Of a stretch of 64,000 nucleotides of DNA, positions 9,062 to 17,609 are shown one piece after another; the first letter of the stretch is position 1; every line of letters begins with the position of its first letter. A model generated the notes under the pieces. That model saw nothing but the letters and a program-made list of their open reading frames with translations, made no database searches and was not told where the DNA came from. A program made the position numbers and the translations under genes. The DNA is from Photobacterium swingsii (lineage in GTDB: Bacteria > Pseudomonadota > Gammaproteobacteria > Enterobacterales > Vibrionaceae), in the NCBI RefSeq assembly GCF_024346715.1, contig NZ_AP024853.1, positions 868,001 through 932,000 of the forward strand, in the 5' to 3' direction.

Positions 9062-9729
9062 GGGTGATTACCTCTTAGAACAAAGCCAACTTTAGGGACA
9101 GATTGAATCAACGCATTCGCAAAAGGTTTGTCGACCGACTGCCTGAGTTTGTGAATTTGGACTTTTAAATTGTTTGCACTGATTTCTTCCCCCCACACCT
9201 CTTGCTCCAAGGCTTCTTTAGTCACAATGGCAGGGCTATGTTGAGCAAGCACGAGCAGTAGTTTCCAACTTAATGGCGAGAGTGCGAGTGGAGTCTTCCC
9301 TCTGTAAGCTTGATGCTTATCTAGATCTAAAGTCAGATCTTCGATTTGCAACCGTGACGAAACCTGCCCCTTACTGCGCTTAACTAACGCGTTGAGCCTA
9401 GCGTACAACTCAGCCATCGCAAAAGGCTTTGTTATATAATCGTCCGTGCCAGCATCGAACCCTTCAAGCTTATCCTCTAACGTATCACGTGCTGTCATCA
9501 TCAAGATAGGGGTTGAAATCCCTCTTTCTCGTATTGTTTTACACACACTATAGCCACTCAGCTTAGGCAGCATAATATCCAGCAAGATCACATCATACGT
9601 ATTTTCTGTCGCCAGTTTTAAACCAGACTCGCCGTTATAGGCAAAGTCGAGTTCAATATCATCGAGTTCAAAATAATCACTCAATGCCGAGGCGAGTACC
9701 TTGTCATCTTCAATCATCAGAACAATCAT
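9055..9729 (-). CDS. OmpR-family response regulator
   Basis: A 224-residue regulator. The receiver domain carries MIEDD at the N-terminus, phospho-acceptor Asp in VILLDIMLP and Lys in YITKPF. A winged-helix output domain follows (about 130-220), with NNLKVQIHKLRQSVD in the recognition-helix region. It is the first gene of a probable minus-strand operon: regulator, kinase, exported FAD oxidoreductase, perhaps GNAT. Targets are unknown, but local control of the oxidoreductase gene is the simplest guess. Confidence 0.9.
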   Translation of the reverse strand: MIVLMIEDDKVLASALSDYFELDDIELDFAYNGESGLKLATENTYDVILLDIMLPKLSGYSVCKTIRERGISTPILMMTARDTLEDKLEGFDAGTDDYITKPFAMAELYARLNALVKRSKGQVSSRLQIEDLTLDLDKHQAYRGKTPLALSPLSWKLLLVLAQHSPAIVTKEALEQEVWGEEISANNLKVQIHKLRQSVDKPFANALIQSVPKVGFVLRGNHPC

Positions 9730-9841
9730 TTTTCTCTTAGCCTACTCATAATGTTCATTCCCCCCGCAAAGATAACATAAGCATAGTTATCGCTGGGTTA
9801 CCGTGGTTCACACTGACTCAATTTCACCTCCCTCAGATGCA

Positions 9842-9867
9842 AGAAAGGGGCGATAAAGCCCCTTTCT
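9842..9867 (-). terminator. Hairpin after the NmrA-type reductase
   Basis: AGAAAGGGGC and GCCCCTTTCT form a 10-bp stem with a six-base loop just past the stop at 9886 of the minus-strand gene. The T-rich end is part of the stem, so termination is likely but of moderate strength. Confidence 0.65.
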
Positions 9868-9885
9868 GTCAGTGTCACAATACCA

Positions 9886-10800
9886 TTACATATTCGCGAG
9901 CTTTTGTAGTTCCGCTTTATTCTCCTCAAGCCAAGATTCAAAGCTTTGCGGTTTCTTACCTGTTAGCGCTTCAAACACATCACTCGTACCATTGGACAAT
10001 CCCAAACGGTTATGATGATCCATGGTAGTACAGAGTGACACTATCGGTGCTGGCAAACCAAATGACTCAAGCTGCGCCTGATATTCTTCATCAGACAAAT
10101 GCACCATATTGATACTTGTACCTATCACGCTGTCGATGACTTTCGCCATCTCTGCATGAGTAAGTGCTTCTGCGCCATGCATAGGCAGTGTCACTTTACT
10201 CTGATGCAGACCCTTAGACTGATTACCTTTGACTACAGCAGTTGCCGCCGCATAAGCTAAATCTTTACGAGATAGCTGAGCGATACGTCCTTCCCCCGCG
10301 GCAGATAACCAATGACCCGTCTGTAGAATGCTAGCGTAGTAGTCAGGAAGGTTATCGAAATACCAGTTATTTTGCATAACCGTTGCGTTCGGAATAGCGC
10401 TATCAAGAATCGCTTGCTCAGTTGCCTCATGCTCATGAGCAAAGACTACTGGTGACTGTGTAGGTGCTAGCATTGAAGTATAGGCAATGTGTGTAACGCC
10501 CGCTTTTTCTGCTGCTGTTACCGCATTTAAATGCGCTTGAGTACGAGGTCCTGACGCATCTATGCTAATCAAAAGCATACTATGCGCGCCATGAAATGCT
10601 TGCTCTAACGCATCAGGGCTTGAAAAGTCCGCTTCACGTACATCAACGCCCTTATCCGCTAACTCAGCCAAACTTTCCACGTTACGAGTCGTCACTATCA
10701 ATTGATTCGGCTTCACATCAAAATCATTCAGTAAATAAGACACCACTTGCTGTCCGAGTTTGCCCGAAGCACCTGTTACTAAAATTTTACGATCTGACAT
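9886..10800 (-). CDS. NmrA-type NAD(P)-binding reductase (QorB-like quinone oxidoreductase)
   Basis: A 304-residue atypical short-chain dehydrogenase. The N-terminal Rossmann motif is VTGASGKLGQQVV, followed by VIVTTR-like strand 2. There is no YxxxK catalytic pair; the layout TSMLAPTQSP...HEATEQAILDSAIPNATVMQNNWYFDN is that of the NmrA/QorB branch, whose members reduce quinones or sense NADP(H). A GGAG ribosome site stands 8 nt before the ATG. It is transcribed divergently from the LysR gene at 10956, which probably regulates it, a common arrangement for such reductases under electrophile or quinone stress. Confidence 0.82.
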   Translation of the reverse strand: MSDRKILVTGASGKLGQQVVSYLLNDFDVKPNQLIVTTRNVESLAELADKGVDVREADFSSPDALEQAFHGAHSMLLISIDASGPRTQAHLNAVTAAEKAGVTHIAYTSMLAPTQSPVVFAHEHEATEQAILDSAIPNATVMQNNWYFDNLPDYYASILQTGHWLSAAGEGRIAQLSRKDLAYAAATAVVKGNQSKGLHQSKVTLPMHGAEALTHAEMAKVIDSVIGTSINMVHLSDEEYQAQLESFGLPAPIVSLCTTMDHHNRLGLSNGTSDVFEALTGKKPQSFESWLEENKAELQKLANM

Positions 10801-10925
10801 TTTTATTTCTCCATCTCTTTATTCTCTATAGAGCGAATCAAATCACTGAGTTAAGTGCTTGTCGCTGTTGATGGAGTCACTATATCGTTTATGTCTTGAT
10901 AGATAATTAGTGCTTGGATAAACTC

Positions 10926-10948
10926 ATTGTTAATTGCCACTAAACAAT
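10926..10948. promoter_or_regulatory. LysR-type operator, T-N11-A palindrome
   Basis: ATTGTT (10926-10931), 11 bases, then AACAAT (10943-10948): a perfect dyad with the 11-base spacing of LysR-type regulator sites. It ends 7 bp before the LysR start codon and lies between the divergent reductase and LysR genes, so binding could both repress the regulator and act on the reductase promoter. Confidence 0.65.
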
Positions 10949-10955
10949 AAAGTCA

Positions 10956-11840
10956 ATGATCTCACTCGATGACATGATGGTGTTCGCCAAAGTTGCGGAA
11001 AAACAGTCTTTTACTCAAGCTGCCGATGAATTAGGGATTGGTAAGGCGCGAGTTTCTCAAATTATCACCAAACTTGAAAAATCGCTCAACACCCGATTGT
11101 TGCATCGTACAACTCGTTCACTGTCTTTAACCGATGCAGGTGCCAGATATTACGAAAAGTGCCGAGCTATTAGCGAACTCGTAGCAGAAGCAAATAGCGA
11201 AATCCTCGAAGTGGATCAAGTACCGAGTGGCACTATTCGGATCTCAACACCGAGTACAGCAATGGTGAATATACTGAGTGAATTTCTTCATCAGTACCCT
11301 GAGATTAAACTGGATATTATTGAAAGTGATAGCTATAGCAATTTGATTGAGTCTCGGTGTGATATTGCCCTGCGCGCTTCCTCGGACCTGGAGGATTCCA
11401 GTTTATATGCCATTAAGCTAGGCTATTTTTGCGACATGTTATGCGCTTCGCCGACTTACCTTGCGAACCAACAAAAAATTGAAACCAGTGAAGATCTACT
11501 GCATCTTGATTGGATCAGCCATCATATTGTGCATGGCGACAAGCAACTAAGGCTAACCAACCACCGCGGTCAGGTCACTTTATTACCTCACTCGCCAAAA
11601 GTGCAAGTTCGTACTTCTGCATCAGTAAAAGAGTTTGTATTGAATGATCTGGGTTTTGCCATTATGCCAAGTTTTACGGTGAAAAAAGAACTCGCACAGG
11701 GCAAGCTTATTCGGATCTTACCTGACGTACATGATCTACAAATTCCAATTTACGCGGTATATCAAGAAAAGGCACTCATGCCCCTTCGAATAAGAACCTT
11801 AATCGATTTCTTGAAACAGCATGAAGAGGCTTTTGGATAA
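10956..11840 (+). CDS. LysR-family transcriptional regulator
   Basis: The 294-residue protein has an N-terminal winged helix-turn-helix (MMVFAKVAEKQSFTQAADELGIG then ARVSQIITKLEKSLNTRLLHRTTR) and a periplasmic-binding-like effector domain (SGTIRISTPS onward). It is of the CrgA/AaeR-like subgroup, with STP in place of the longer linker. No strong ribosome site is visible before ATG 10956; the dyad operator overlaps this space, consistent with autoregulation. It is divergent from the NmrA-type reductase, its likely target. The inducer is not predictable. Confidence 0.9.
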   Translation: MISLDDMMVFAKVAEKQSFTQAADELGIGKARVSQIITKLEKSLNTRLLHRTTRSLSLTDAGARYYEKCRAISELVAEANSEILEVDQVPSGTIRISTPSTAMVNILSEFLHQYPEIKLDIIESDSYSNLIESRCDIALRASSDLEDSSLYAIKLGYFCDMLCASPTYLANQQKIETSEDLLHLDWISHHIVHGDKQLRLTNHRGQVTLLPHSPKVQVRTSASVKEFVLNDLGFAIMPSFTVKKELAQGKLIRILPDVHDLQIPIYAVYQEKALMPLRIRTLIDFLKQHEEAFG

Positions 11841-11854
11841 AAAAATCAATAGAA

Positions 11855-11887
11855 CAAGGCCTAGCAACACGAAGATGCTAGGCCTTG
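11855..11887. terminator. Bidirectional terminator between LysR and amidase
   Basis: CAAGGCCTAGCA and TGCTAGGCCTTG make a 12-bp perfect stem with a 9-base loop, flanked by A-rich sequence on the left and ATTTATA on the right. It lies between two convergent genes and can act for both. Confidence 0.85.
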
Positions 11888-11912
11888 ATTTATACCAACC
11901 TAACGAAAATAG

Positions 11913-13439
11913 TTATTTAACACCTTTAGGTAGGTTGTCCCCTTTGTAGAAAGTCGGAGCCCCTTTACTGTATGCGCCAGCGACTTTTACAACAGTGGCA
12001 GTATCATCTGGCTTACCGATAATTTGCATACCAAATGGGACCCCATCAGGGCTTAAACCCGCAGGTACACTTGCTGCTGGTAACCAACCAAGTAAGTTAA
12101 ACGGCAGTGTATACATCATTCCAACAGCATTATCATAGGTGTGGCCATCTTCTTGGATGGGTGCATCTGTAATGAAGTTATAATCCGCAGGAACAGAGAC
12201 TGTCGGCATTGTTGGTGCGATAACTAAATCATACCCTTGTGCATAGACTTCAGATGATAATTTAGTCCACATGCGTTGTACTTCAGCTTCCGTTTTGGCT
12301 TGAGATTGTGGGCCATAGTGATGCTTCTTTGCTTTTGACAACAAAGCGCCAGTATAGGTTGTCATTTGGTCAGTATGATCACCGTATGCTTCAATCATTG
12401 GCGCTCCCATCGCGCCTGAAAATGCTAGGTTAGACACCCCTTCAAGAAGGCCCATTTTCATATCAAAGTCAAAATCGACAACATCTACCGTCGCACCTTG
12501 TTTACGCAACACTTTAATTGCATCCTCCATGCCATCAGCAACATAATCAGCCATTGGACTGGTTCCCATATCGCCAATATAGGCAATTTTCATCCCTTTT
12601 AAAGACTCAACGGCTTTACTGAGTTTTTCTTGTTTACCCACTGTTGGCACCGACCACTGAGCATCTGGTCCTGACATTACGTTATACATCATCACCATGT
12701 CTTCAAAACTACGTGCGATTGGACCGCTGCCAGAAAAATATGAATATAACGTCGCGTTAGGCACTGTAAATGCCGCAGGCTTTAGACCGTACAACCCATT
12801 AAATGATGCAGGAATACGGATAGAGCCTCCCATGTCAGAGCCCGTTGCAATAGTCGCGTAACCCGCGGCCAAAGCGGCACCTGAACCACCAGACGAACCA
12901 CCGACTGCAAAATCTGGATTCCAAGGATTACGAGATGTTCCCCATGCATCGGTGCTGGTTATCCAATTAAAGTAAAGTTCTGGTACTGTCGTTTGAATAA
13001 CAGGAATCGCCCCCACCGCTTTCAACTTCGACACCATAGGATCTGCATGTGTCATTGGCGCGTCATCCATATGTAGCTTTGAGCCAAATGTCACTTTCAT
13101 ACCAACATCATGATGCTCATCTTTCACCGCAAAAGTCACACCTTCCATCTCACGGTAAGTACCATCTTCGTATCGTTTAGCAGCTTGTTTTGCCGCAGTT
13201 AATGCTTTATCCCAGTGCGCATAAGTAACCGCATTAACAGTGTCATTCGTATTTTCGTATTGTGCTTTTTGCGCCTTCAACACATCGACTGGAGAAATCA
13301 TTCCACTTTTGAACAACTCAATTTGAGTGTTCGCTGGCATGTAAGCCAACTCTTTCTGTGAAAATTCTGCAGCGAAAGACTGCCCAGCAATCATCGCTAA
13401 TGCAATCGGGGTTAGTTTTAATGCCGTGGTAAGTTTCAT
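11913..13439 (-). CDS. Exported amidase (amidase-signature family)
   Basis: A 508-residue amidase-signature enzyme with a signal peptide (LTPIALAMIAGQSFA / AEF). The catalytic triad parts are visible: Lys in FAVKDEHHD, the glycine/serine-rich GGSSGGSGAALAAG, and the nucleophile region TGSDMGGSIRIPAS; FNGLYGLKP follows. These enzymes hydrolyse amides, from free amides to peptide C-terminal amides. Start: of two adjacent ATGs the second (13439) has the better spacing (GGAG, 6 nt). The presence of a signal peptide suggests a periplasmic or secreted amidase. The LysR gene divergent from it at 13592 is the probable regulator. Confidence 0.88.
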   Translation of the reverse strand: MKLTTALKLTPIALAMIAGQSFAAEFSQKELAYMPANTQIELFKSGMISPVDVLKAQKAQYENTNDTVNAVTYAHWDKALTAAKQAAKRYEDGTYREMEGVTFAVKDEHHDVGMKVTFGSKLHMDDAPMTHADPMVSKLKAVGAIPVIQTTVPELYFNWITSTDAWGTSRNPWNPDFAVGGSSGGSGAALAAGYATIATGSDMGGSIRIPASFNGLYGLKPAAFTVPNATLYSYFSGSGPIARSFEDMVMMYNVMSGPDAQWSVPTVGKQEKLSKAVESLKGMKIAYIGDMGTSPMADYVADGMEDAIKVLRKQGATVDVVDFDFDMKMGLLEGVSNLAFSGAMGAPMIEAYGDHTDQMTTYTGALLSKAKKHHYGPQSQAKTEAEVQRMWTKLSSEVYAQGYDLVIAPTMPTVSVPADYNFITDAPIQEDGHTYDNAVGMMYTLPFNLLGWLPAASVPAGLSPDGVPFGMQIIGKPDDTATVVKVAGAYSKGAPTFYKGDNLPKGVK

Positions 13440-13591
13440 CATATTCTCCAGTCTCAAACTTGTTAGCCGTAAGCCGTTTCAATGACGCTATCTTCTAGCA
13501 AAACATCTTTTGTTGCCACGCACCCAAGAATAGGTTTAACCTACCCTTATCACTCTAATTAAAGATTTCGAATCATAGTGAGACGTAATTA

Positions 13592-14470
13592 ATGGCGCGA
13601 TCATTTGAACAATTAGAAGCATTTGTCGAAAGTGTTGAAGCTGGTGGATTTAAAGCTGCAAGTCGAAGAATTGGCAAACACGCAGTCACAATCAGTGGCT
13701 TAGTCGCAAAACTAGAATCTGAACTTGGATTTGAACTCTTCACCCGTAAACCGAGATCGCTAGAGCTAACAGAAAAAGGCACTGAGTTATATAACTACGC
13801 AAAATCGGCAATGCACGAACTCGAATATTTCGACTCTAAAGCCGATAGCTTATTAAATGGTATCCCCAGTAGCTTAACCCTGGCAATTGATCCATCGCTG
13901 TATAACGCTGAACTTATCGATATTTATAATCAGCTTTTTAAGCGATTCCCTACTTTGGACATGAAGATTTTAAGTGGCGATCCCTTATTAATCCGAAACT
14001 GGGTATTAACAGGGCAAGCCGATGTGGGATTTAGCATGACCACATTAACTCAGCACCATGAGCTGTCTGTTGCTCACGCTTTTTCTTTTGCTATTACTAT
14101 GGTTGCCCACCCTCAGCTTGATATATCCCCTTCACAGGTTTCACAAAAAACATTGCGCCGACTGCCACAAGTCTCTTTAAATTACTTTCATGAATTGGGG
14201 CTCAAAGAGGTTCACGAAATCAGCCACCGCATCACCCACTGTACAAATATGCACGATATACTGGCGATAGTTAAAGGCATCCCTAGCTGGACGGCTGCAC
14301 CTAAATTCTTAGTTGATGACGATATCGAGAAAGGATTACTGAAGCCTTTCACTTTGGATGGCGGGCAATTTGCTGATTGGCATGCTGAAGTGTTATGGCG
14401 TTCCGAAAAGACAGTCAACGATGCCATGGCATTTTTCATTGATCGTGTCTTAGCAATGCCCAAACGATAA
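13592..14470 (+). CDS. LysR-family transcriptional regulator
   Basis: This 292-residue protein has the LysR helix-turn-helix at residues about 3-62 (FEQLEAFVESVEAGGFKAASRRIG, KHAVTISGLVAKLESELGFELFTRKP) and an effector domain of normal size. It is divergent from the exported amidase with 152 bp between the starts. I see no convincing T-N11-A palindrome there, only a short GATT/AATC dyad near 13564-13574. A hairpin at 14473-14497 follows the stop. Confidence 0.88.
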   Translation: MARSFEQLEAFVESVEAGGFKAASRRIGKHAVTISGLVAKLESELGFELFTRKPRSLELTEKGTELYNYAKSAMHELEYFDSKADSLLNGIPSSLTLAIDPSLYNAELIDIYNQLFKRFPTLDMKILSGDPLLIRNWVLTGQADVGFSMTTLTQHHELSVAHAFSFAITMVAHPQLDISPSQVSQKTLRRLPQVSLNYFHELGLKEVHEISHRITHCTNMHDILAIVKGIPSWTAAPKFLVDDDIEKGLLKPFTLDGGQFADWHAEVLWRSEKTVNDAMAFFIDRVLAMPKR

Positions 14471-14472
14471 AA

Positions 14473-14497
14473 CGTGCTGATTGATTAGCGCAGCACG
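14473..14497 (-). terminator. Terminator of the Lrp-like gene
   Basis: CGTGCTG and CAGCACG (7-bp stem, 11-base loop). Read on the minus strand, the hairpin is followed by TTTTAT, so it suits the Lrp-like gene ending at 14507 better than the LysR gene on the other strand. Confidence 0.7.
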
Positions 14498-14506
14498 CAT
14501 CAACGA

Positions 14507-14947
14507 TTAGCCCGCTTCTTTTGGGCTATCCATTACGACCATGGTGGTAATCGCATTCACTTGCGGGATCTCACCCAGCACATCCGCATGAAAACGTTTG
14601 TAAGCCGACAAATCTGCCGTTTCTATACGCAACAGGTACTCACTCACACCTGTAATGTTATGACACTCTTTCACTTCAATAGCATGTCTAACGCTCTCTT
14701 CGAATGCTAACTGAGCGTGCTTACTATGGCTTGATAACCCAATAGTGACGTAAGCGATAAAACCCATTCCCAATTTATTTCTATCCAATACTGCGCGGTA
14801 ACCTTTGATTACCCCACTACGTTCAAGCTCTTGCACCCGACGTAAGGTCGCAGACGTTGATAAACCAATTCTTTCTGCTAACTCGACATTTGTCAGCCGA
14901 CCATTGGATTCAAGTTCACGCAATATTCTATCGTCAAATCTATCCAT
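14507..14947 (-). CDS. Lrp/AsnC-family transcriptional regulator
   Basis: A 146-residue protein with the Lrp architecture. An N-terminal HTH spans about residues 1-55 (DDRILRELESNGRLTNVELAERIGLS, ATLRRVQELERSGVIKGY), and a C-terminal RAM/ACT-like ligand domain follows (ECHNITGVSEYLLRIETADLSAYKRFHADVL). Such small Lrp paralogues usually regulate one neighbouring gene in response to an amino acid. Here the neighbour is the divergent DUF2000 gene; the 158-bp gap holds an inverted repeat (15040-15069). Confidence 0.9.
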   Translation of the reverse strand: MDRFDDRILRELESNGRLTNVELAERIGLSTSATLRRVQELERSGVIKGYRAVLDRNKLGMGFIAYVTIGLSSHSKHAQLAFEESVRHAIEVKECHNITGVSEYLLRIETADLSAYKRFHADVLGEIPQVNAITTMVVMDSPKEAG

Positions 14948-15039
14948 ATATTAATTTCATTGTGAATTGAACAGCACATAAGCCAAATATAGCAATAAAA
15001 TTTACCTTATTGCGCATTAAAATATCAAACGTAACTTAC

Positions 15040-15069
15040 TTATGGTTATACACTTTTTGGTTACCATAA
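15040..15069. promoter_or_regulatory. Inverted repeat in the Lrp-like/DUF2000 divergon
   Basis: TTATGGT (15040-15046), 16 bases, ACCATAA (15063-15069). It sits in the divergent promoter region, 37 bp before the DUF2000 start, and is a candidate binding site for the Lrp-like protein. Evidence is symmetry and position only. Confidence 0.4.
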
Positions 15070-15105
15070 ATCGAATAGCACACAGCGGAAAGAGGAAATA
15101 ACACG

Positions 15106-15537
15106 ATGACATCGGTATCTAGTGAGAACGAAAAACGATTTGTCGCAGTATTAAACAAAAAAATAGAACTAGGCCGCTCTCTCAATGTGTTGGGGCACTT
15201 AAGTGTTGGACTGACTAACCAACTGGAAGTAAATGAAGCGCTGTTTGTTGATTACCAAGATGGCGACGGAGGCATTCACCCAAGCTTGTCCCACTACCCT
15301 TTTATTGTATTAAAAGCAGATAACTCAAACAAAATCAGAAAAGCACGTGAACTAGCTATCGAGCAAGGCATCAAATTTACCGACTTTACTCATACTATGA
15401 TTGAGGGGGGATCAACGGTTCAGCAACACACCACCAGCCAAACCAAAGAACAAGAACTCGAATACCTTGGCATCGCCTTTTTTGGCGATAGCGAAGCACT
15501 TAAAAACATTACCAAGAAATTCAGCTTGTATAAATAA
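15106..15537 (+). CDS. DUF2000-family protein
   Basis: A 143-residue cytosolic protein of the DUF2000 family, recognised from the opening KRFVAVLNKKIELGRSLNVLGHLSVGL and the middle PFIVLKADNSNKIRKARELAIEQGI. The family has a peptidyl-tRNA-hydrolase-2-like fold, but its biochemical role is unknown to me. An AGAGGAAA ribosome site precedes the ATG. DUF2000 genes are commonly paired with Lrp/AsnC regulators, as here, suggesting amino-acid-responsive expression. Confidence 0.75.
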   Translation: MTSVSSENEKRFVAVLNKKIELGRSLNVLGHLSVGLTNQLEVNEALFVDYQDGDGGIHPSLSHYPFIVLKADNSNKIRKARELAIEQGIKFTDFTHTMIEGGSTVQQHTTSQTKEQELEYLGIAFFGDSEALKNITKKFSLYK

Positions 15538-15553
15538 ATGCATTTATTGATGT

Positions 15554-15581
15554 AAATCAGGTACAAAAGCGTACCTGATTT
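15554..15581. terminator. Bidirectional terminator
   Basis: AAATCAGGTAC and GTACCTGATTT form an 11-bp stem with a 6-base loop, followed by ATTTTAGTTT. It separates the convergent DUF2000 and Fre-like genes. Confidence 0.85.
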
Positions 15582-15601
15582 ATTTTAGTTTCGATCAAAA
15601 T

Positions 15602-16300
15602 CTATGACAACGCATCGGAATAAAGCGTTAAACGGCCTTCATATTGGCGCTCTAAATAAAGAGACGCTGCTTGCACCATTTCATACCTTCCGCAGATATA
15701 CACATCGGGCAAAGCCCAAAAGTCAGCATCTTGATAAACGATGTCCAATAGCTTGCCTTGGCGAGTAACGCTATCGGCTGACGTAACTTCTGTCACTGGT
15801 ATGTAATGAAAGTTCGTATACTCTTTCGTCAATCCCATTAGATAATCATGCTCATACAGATCACTTTCACTGTATGCACCCCAATAAAGCGTGAGATGAC
15901 GCTCTGGGTCTTGGCGCAGTGCTGCCTGCAAGATGCTCCGCGCATACGTGTAACCTGAACCACCAGCGATCAAGATGACCTTAGCTTTAGTCTCTCGAAG
16001 CCAAGCATTACCTTTGGCTGTTTCAACCTTCACTACGTGCCCCCGCTCGAAGCACGACTGAAGATACTTCACCCCCGCAAGTAGAGAACTTTGCTCTGAA
16101 ATTCCACCTAAGTGCAATTCAAATCGAGAATCCCCCATCGGCATACTGGCTATTGAAAACGGCAGTTTGCCACTCTCGCCAAGATCAATCGAAACATATT
16201 GGCCGGCTTTAAACTCAAATTCTCTATCCGCTTGTAAACAAACCGCCAGTGTTTTTGTATTTAGGTAAGTTAAGCTCACAACCTTACAATGTATTGTCAT
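15602..16300 (-). CDS. NAD(P)H-flavin reductase-like protein (Fre/LuxG family)
   Basis: The 232-residue protein has the ferredoxin-reductase fold of Fre and LuxG. The N-terminal flavin domain holds FKAGQYVSIDL, and the NAD(P)H domain has LIAGGSGYTYARSILQAAL, TLYWGAYSESDLYE and VYICGRYEMV. In E. coli Fre the flavin motif is RPFS; here it reads LPFS, so the conserved Arg is absent while the Ser is kept. That may alter flavin or substrate handling. It is downstream of a cyclase gene (48-bp gap, GGAGG before ATG), not next to ubiD or lux genes, so it may be a specialised paralogue and not the housekeeping reductase. Confidence 0.85.
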   Translation of the reverse strand: MTIHCKVVSLTYLNTKTLAVCLQADREFEFKAGQYVSIDLGESGKLPFSIASMPMGDSRFELHLGGISEQSSLLAGVKYLQSCFERGHVVKVETAKGNAWLRETKAKVILIAGGSGYTYARSILQAALRQDPERHLTLYWGAYSESDLYEHDYLMGLTKEYTNFHYIPVTEVTSADSVTRQGKLLDIVYQDADFWALPDVYICGRYEMVQAASLYLERQYEGRLTLYSDALS

Positions 16301-16348
16301 CCTAACGCCTCCCTATCAATAATTTGCCATTTCACGAAACCTAAACAC

Positions 16349-16936
16349 TTACTTATCCAACTTGGTATGGCTTAACACAGTAACGTCGCAACGCTTACCC
16401 GTTGAAGCTGATGTCGGATCAAAACGAATGTCTAACGAAACAATGGAGCTAAGCATGGCTTGAGTGAGACAAACATTTTCAATCACAAAGCAATTGTGCT
16501 CTTCGCAGCGTTTATCAAACGAAATATGCTCGTCGCCATGGGCACCAATACCGTAGCTATCAATCACGATAAATTGCGGCGCTTGTTTCAATATCGCATC
16601 GAGCACATCGCTATCAAGCACTGTCGATTGCGCGCCATAATTTGGGTTGCCATAACCATTCTTCTCGAAGTTACCGGTATAAAGCACAAGTGACTTACCA
16701 TCTAGTTCCAGCCCTTCAATCTGATCAATCGTCGGCATCGCGTCTGAGCAGTCAAGAATATGAACATCTGTTTGGTAGTTTGTTGCAAGTGGTACCTTGG
16801 TATAGCAATCAATGTGAGTACCAATGTGACCCATAGCATTGACTGAATCTGCTTGAGCTTTAGCCCACTGATAAGCTGGATGCTCTTCGTTAATCTCAAG
16901 GCTGATGTTTTTTGAATGTAAATCGCTTCGAGTCAT
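16349..16936 (-). CDS. Cyclase-family metal-dependent hydrolase (kynurenine formamidase-like)
   Basis: A 195-residue protein of the Cyclase/KynB family. The metal-binding motif is GHIGTHIDCYTKVP (HxGTHxD) near residue 36, with IDSYGIGAHGDEHISFDKRCEEHNCFVIENVCL in the usual C-terminal position (SYGI... plus the E N of the last motif). Members hydrolyse formamides, cyclic amides or isatin. No kynurenine pathway genes are nearby, so the substrate is open. AGGAG precedes the ATG. It is the first gene of a two-gene unit with the Fre-like reductase. Confidence 0.8.
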   Translation of the reverse strand: MTRSDLHSKNISLEINEEHPAYQWAKAQADSVNAMGHIGTHIDCYTKVPLATNYQTDVHILDCSDAMPTIDQIEGLELDGKSLVLYTGNFEKNGYGNPNYGAQSTVLDSDVLDAILKQAPQFIVIDSYGIGAHGDEHISFDKRCEEHNCFVIENVCLTQAMLSSIVSLDIRFDPTSASTGKRCDVTVLSHTKLDK

Positions 16937-17234
16937 TGTTGTTCTCCTCTTTAGTTGATGGGGAGAATTCTAGCGATCAAACAAGAGCTCCATTACAAAC
17001 ATTAAGACAAAAAACATCAAAATAAGGACTTCTAGCCTATAGCGGTTTCGACAAGCATTCTGTGAGGGCAAAAGAATGGTTAATTTGGCTATACGGATTT
17101 ACCAAGTGATCTATTCTTAAAACTCGTTACGTACTGAAAAGAGCTAAATGCATTTATTCAAAGTAAGTCATGCAATAGCGCGCTTAGTGTCAATCTATTT
17201 ACGACAAAATCTGCGTACACCTAAAGGAGCTGTG

Positions 17235-17594
17235 ATGCGTTTTAATCAGTTCAAATGTCATTCGCTAGCCACACTTTCAATACTTGCTGTCACGGCGGCC
17301 TTTTCCCCAACACTGCTTGCCTCTGAAAATGAACAGTTCGAAATTGGTAAACAAAAAGCCAAAGTTTGCATGACATGCCATGGGGCGGACGGTATCTCCA
17401 CTCAAGATCCTTACCCTAACCTTCGCGGTCAAAAAATGGGGTATCTCATTTCTTCATTAAAAGATTATCAAACCCGTGAGCGTACAAGTGGACTCGCTGT
17501 GCTGATGCAGCAACAAGCAGATGCTCTGTCTGATCAAGACATTCGAGATATTGCCTATTTCTATTCTCAGCTCGGTAATGAATCACAACCTTAA
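17235..17594 (+). CDS. Exported class I cytochrome c (monohaem)
   Basis: A 119-residue periplasmic cytochrome: signal peptide LATLSILAVTAAFSPTLLA, single haem site CMTCH at about residue 46, and axial Met probably in the QQ/M-rich C-terminal part (SGLAVLMQQQADAL). PYPNLRGQKMGYLISSLKDY is typical of small c4/c5-like electron carriers. ATG 17235 is chosen over upstream in-frame starts because AAGGAG precedes it and the signal peptide begins there. It lies 15 bp before ccoN and is probably the soluble electron donor of this oxidase. The 298-bp gap upstream, shared with the divergent cyclase, shows no clear FNR box. Confidence 0.88.
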   Translation: MRFNQFKCHSLATLSILAVTAAFSPTLLASENEQFEIGKQKAKVCMTCHGADGISTQDPYPNLRGQKMGYLISSLKDYQTRERTSGLAVLMQQQADALSDQDIRDIAYFYSQLGNESQP

Positions 17595-17609
17595 GCAAAG
17601 AGGCTTGTT

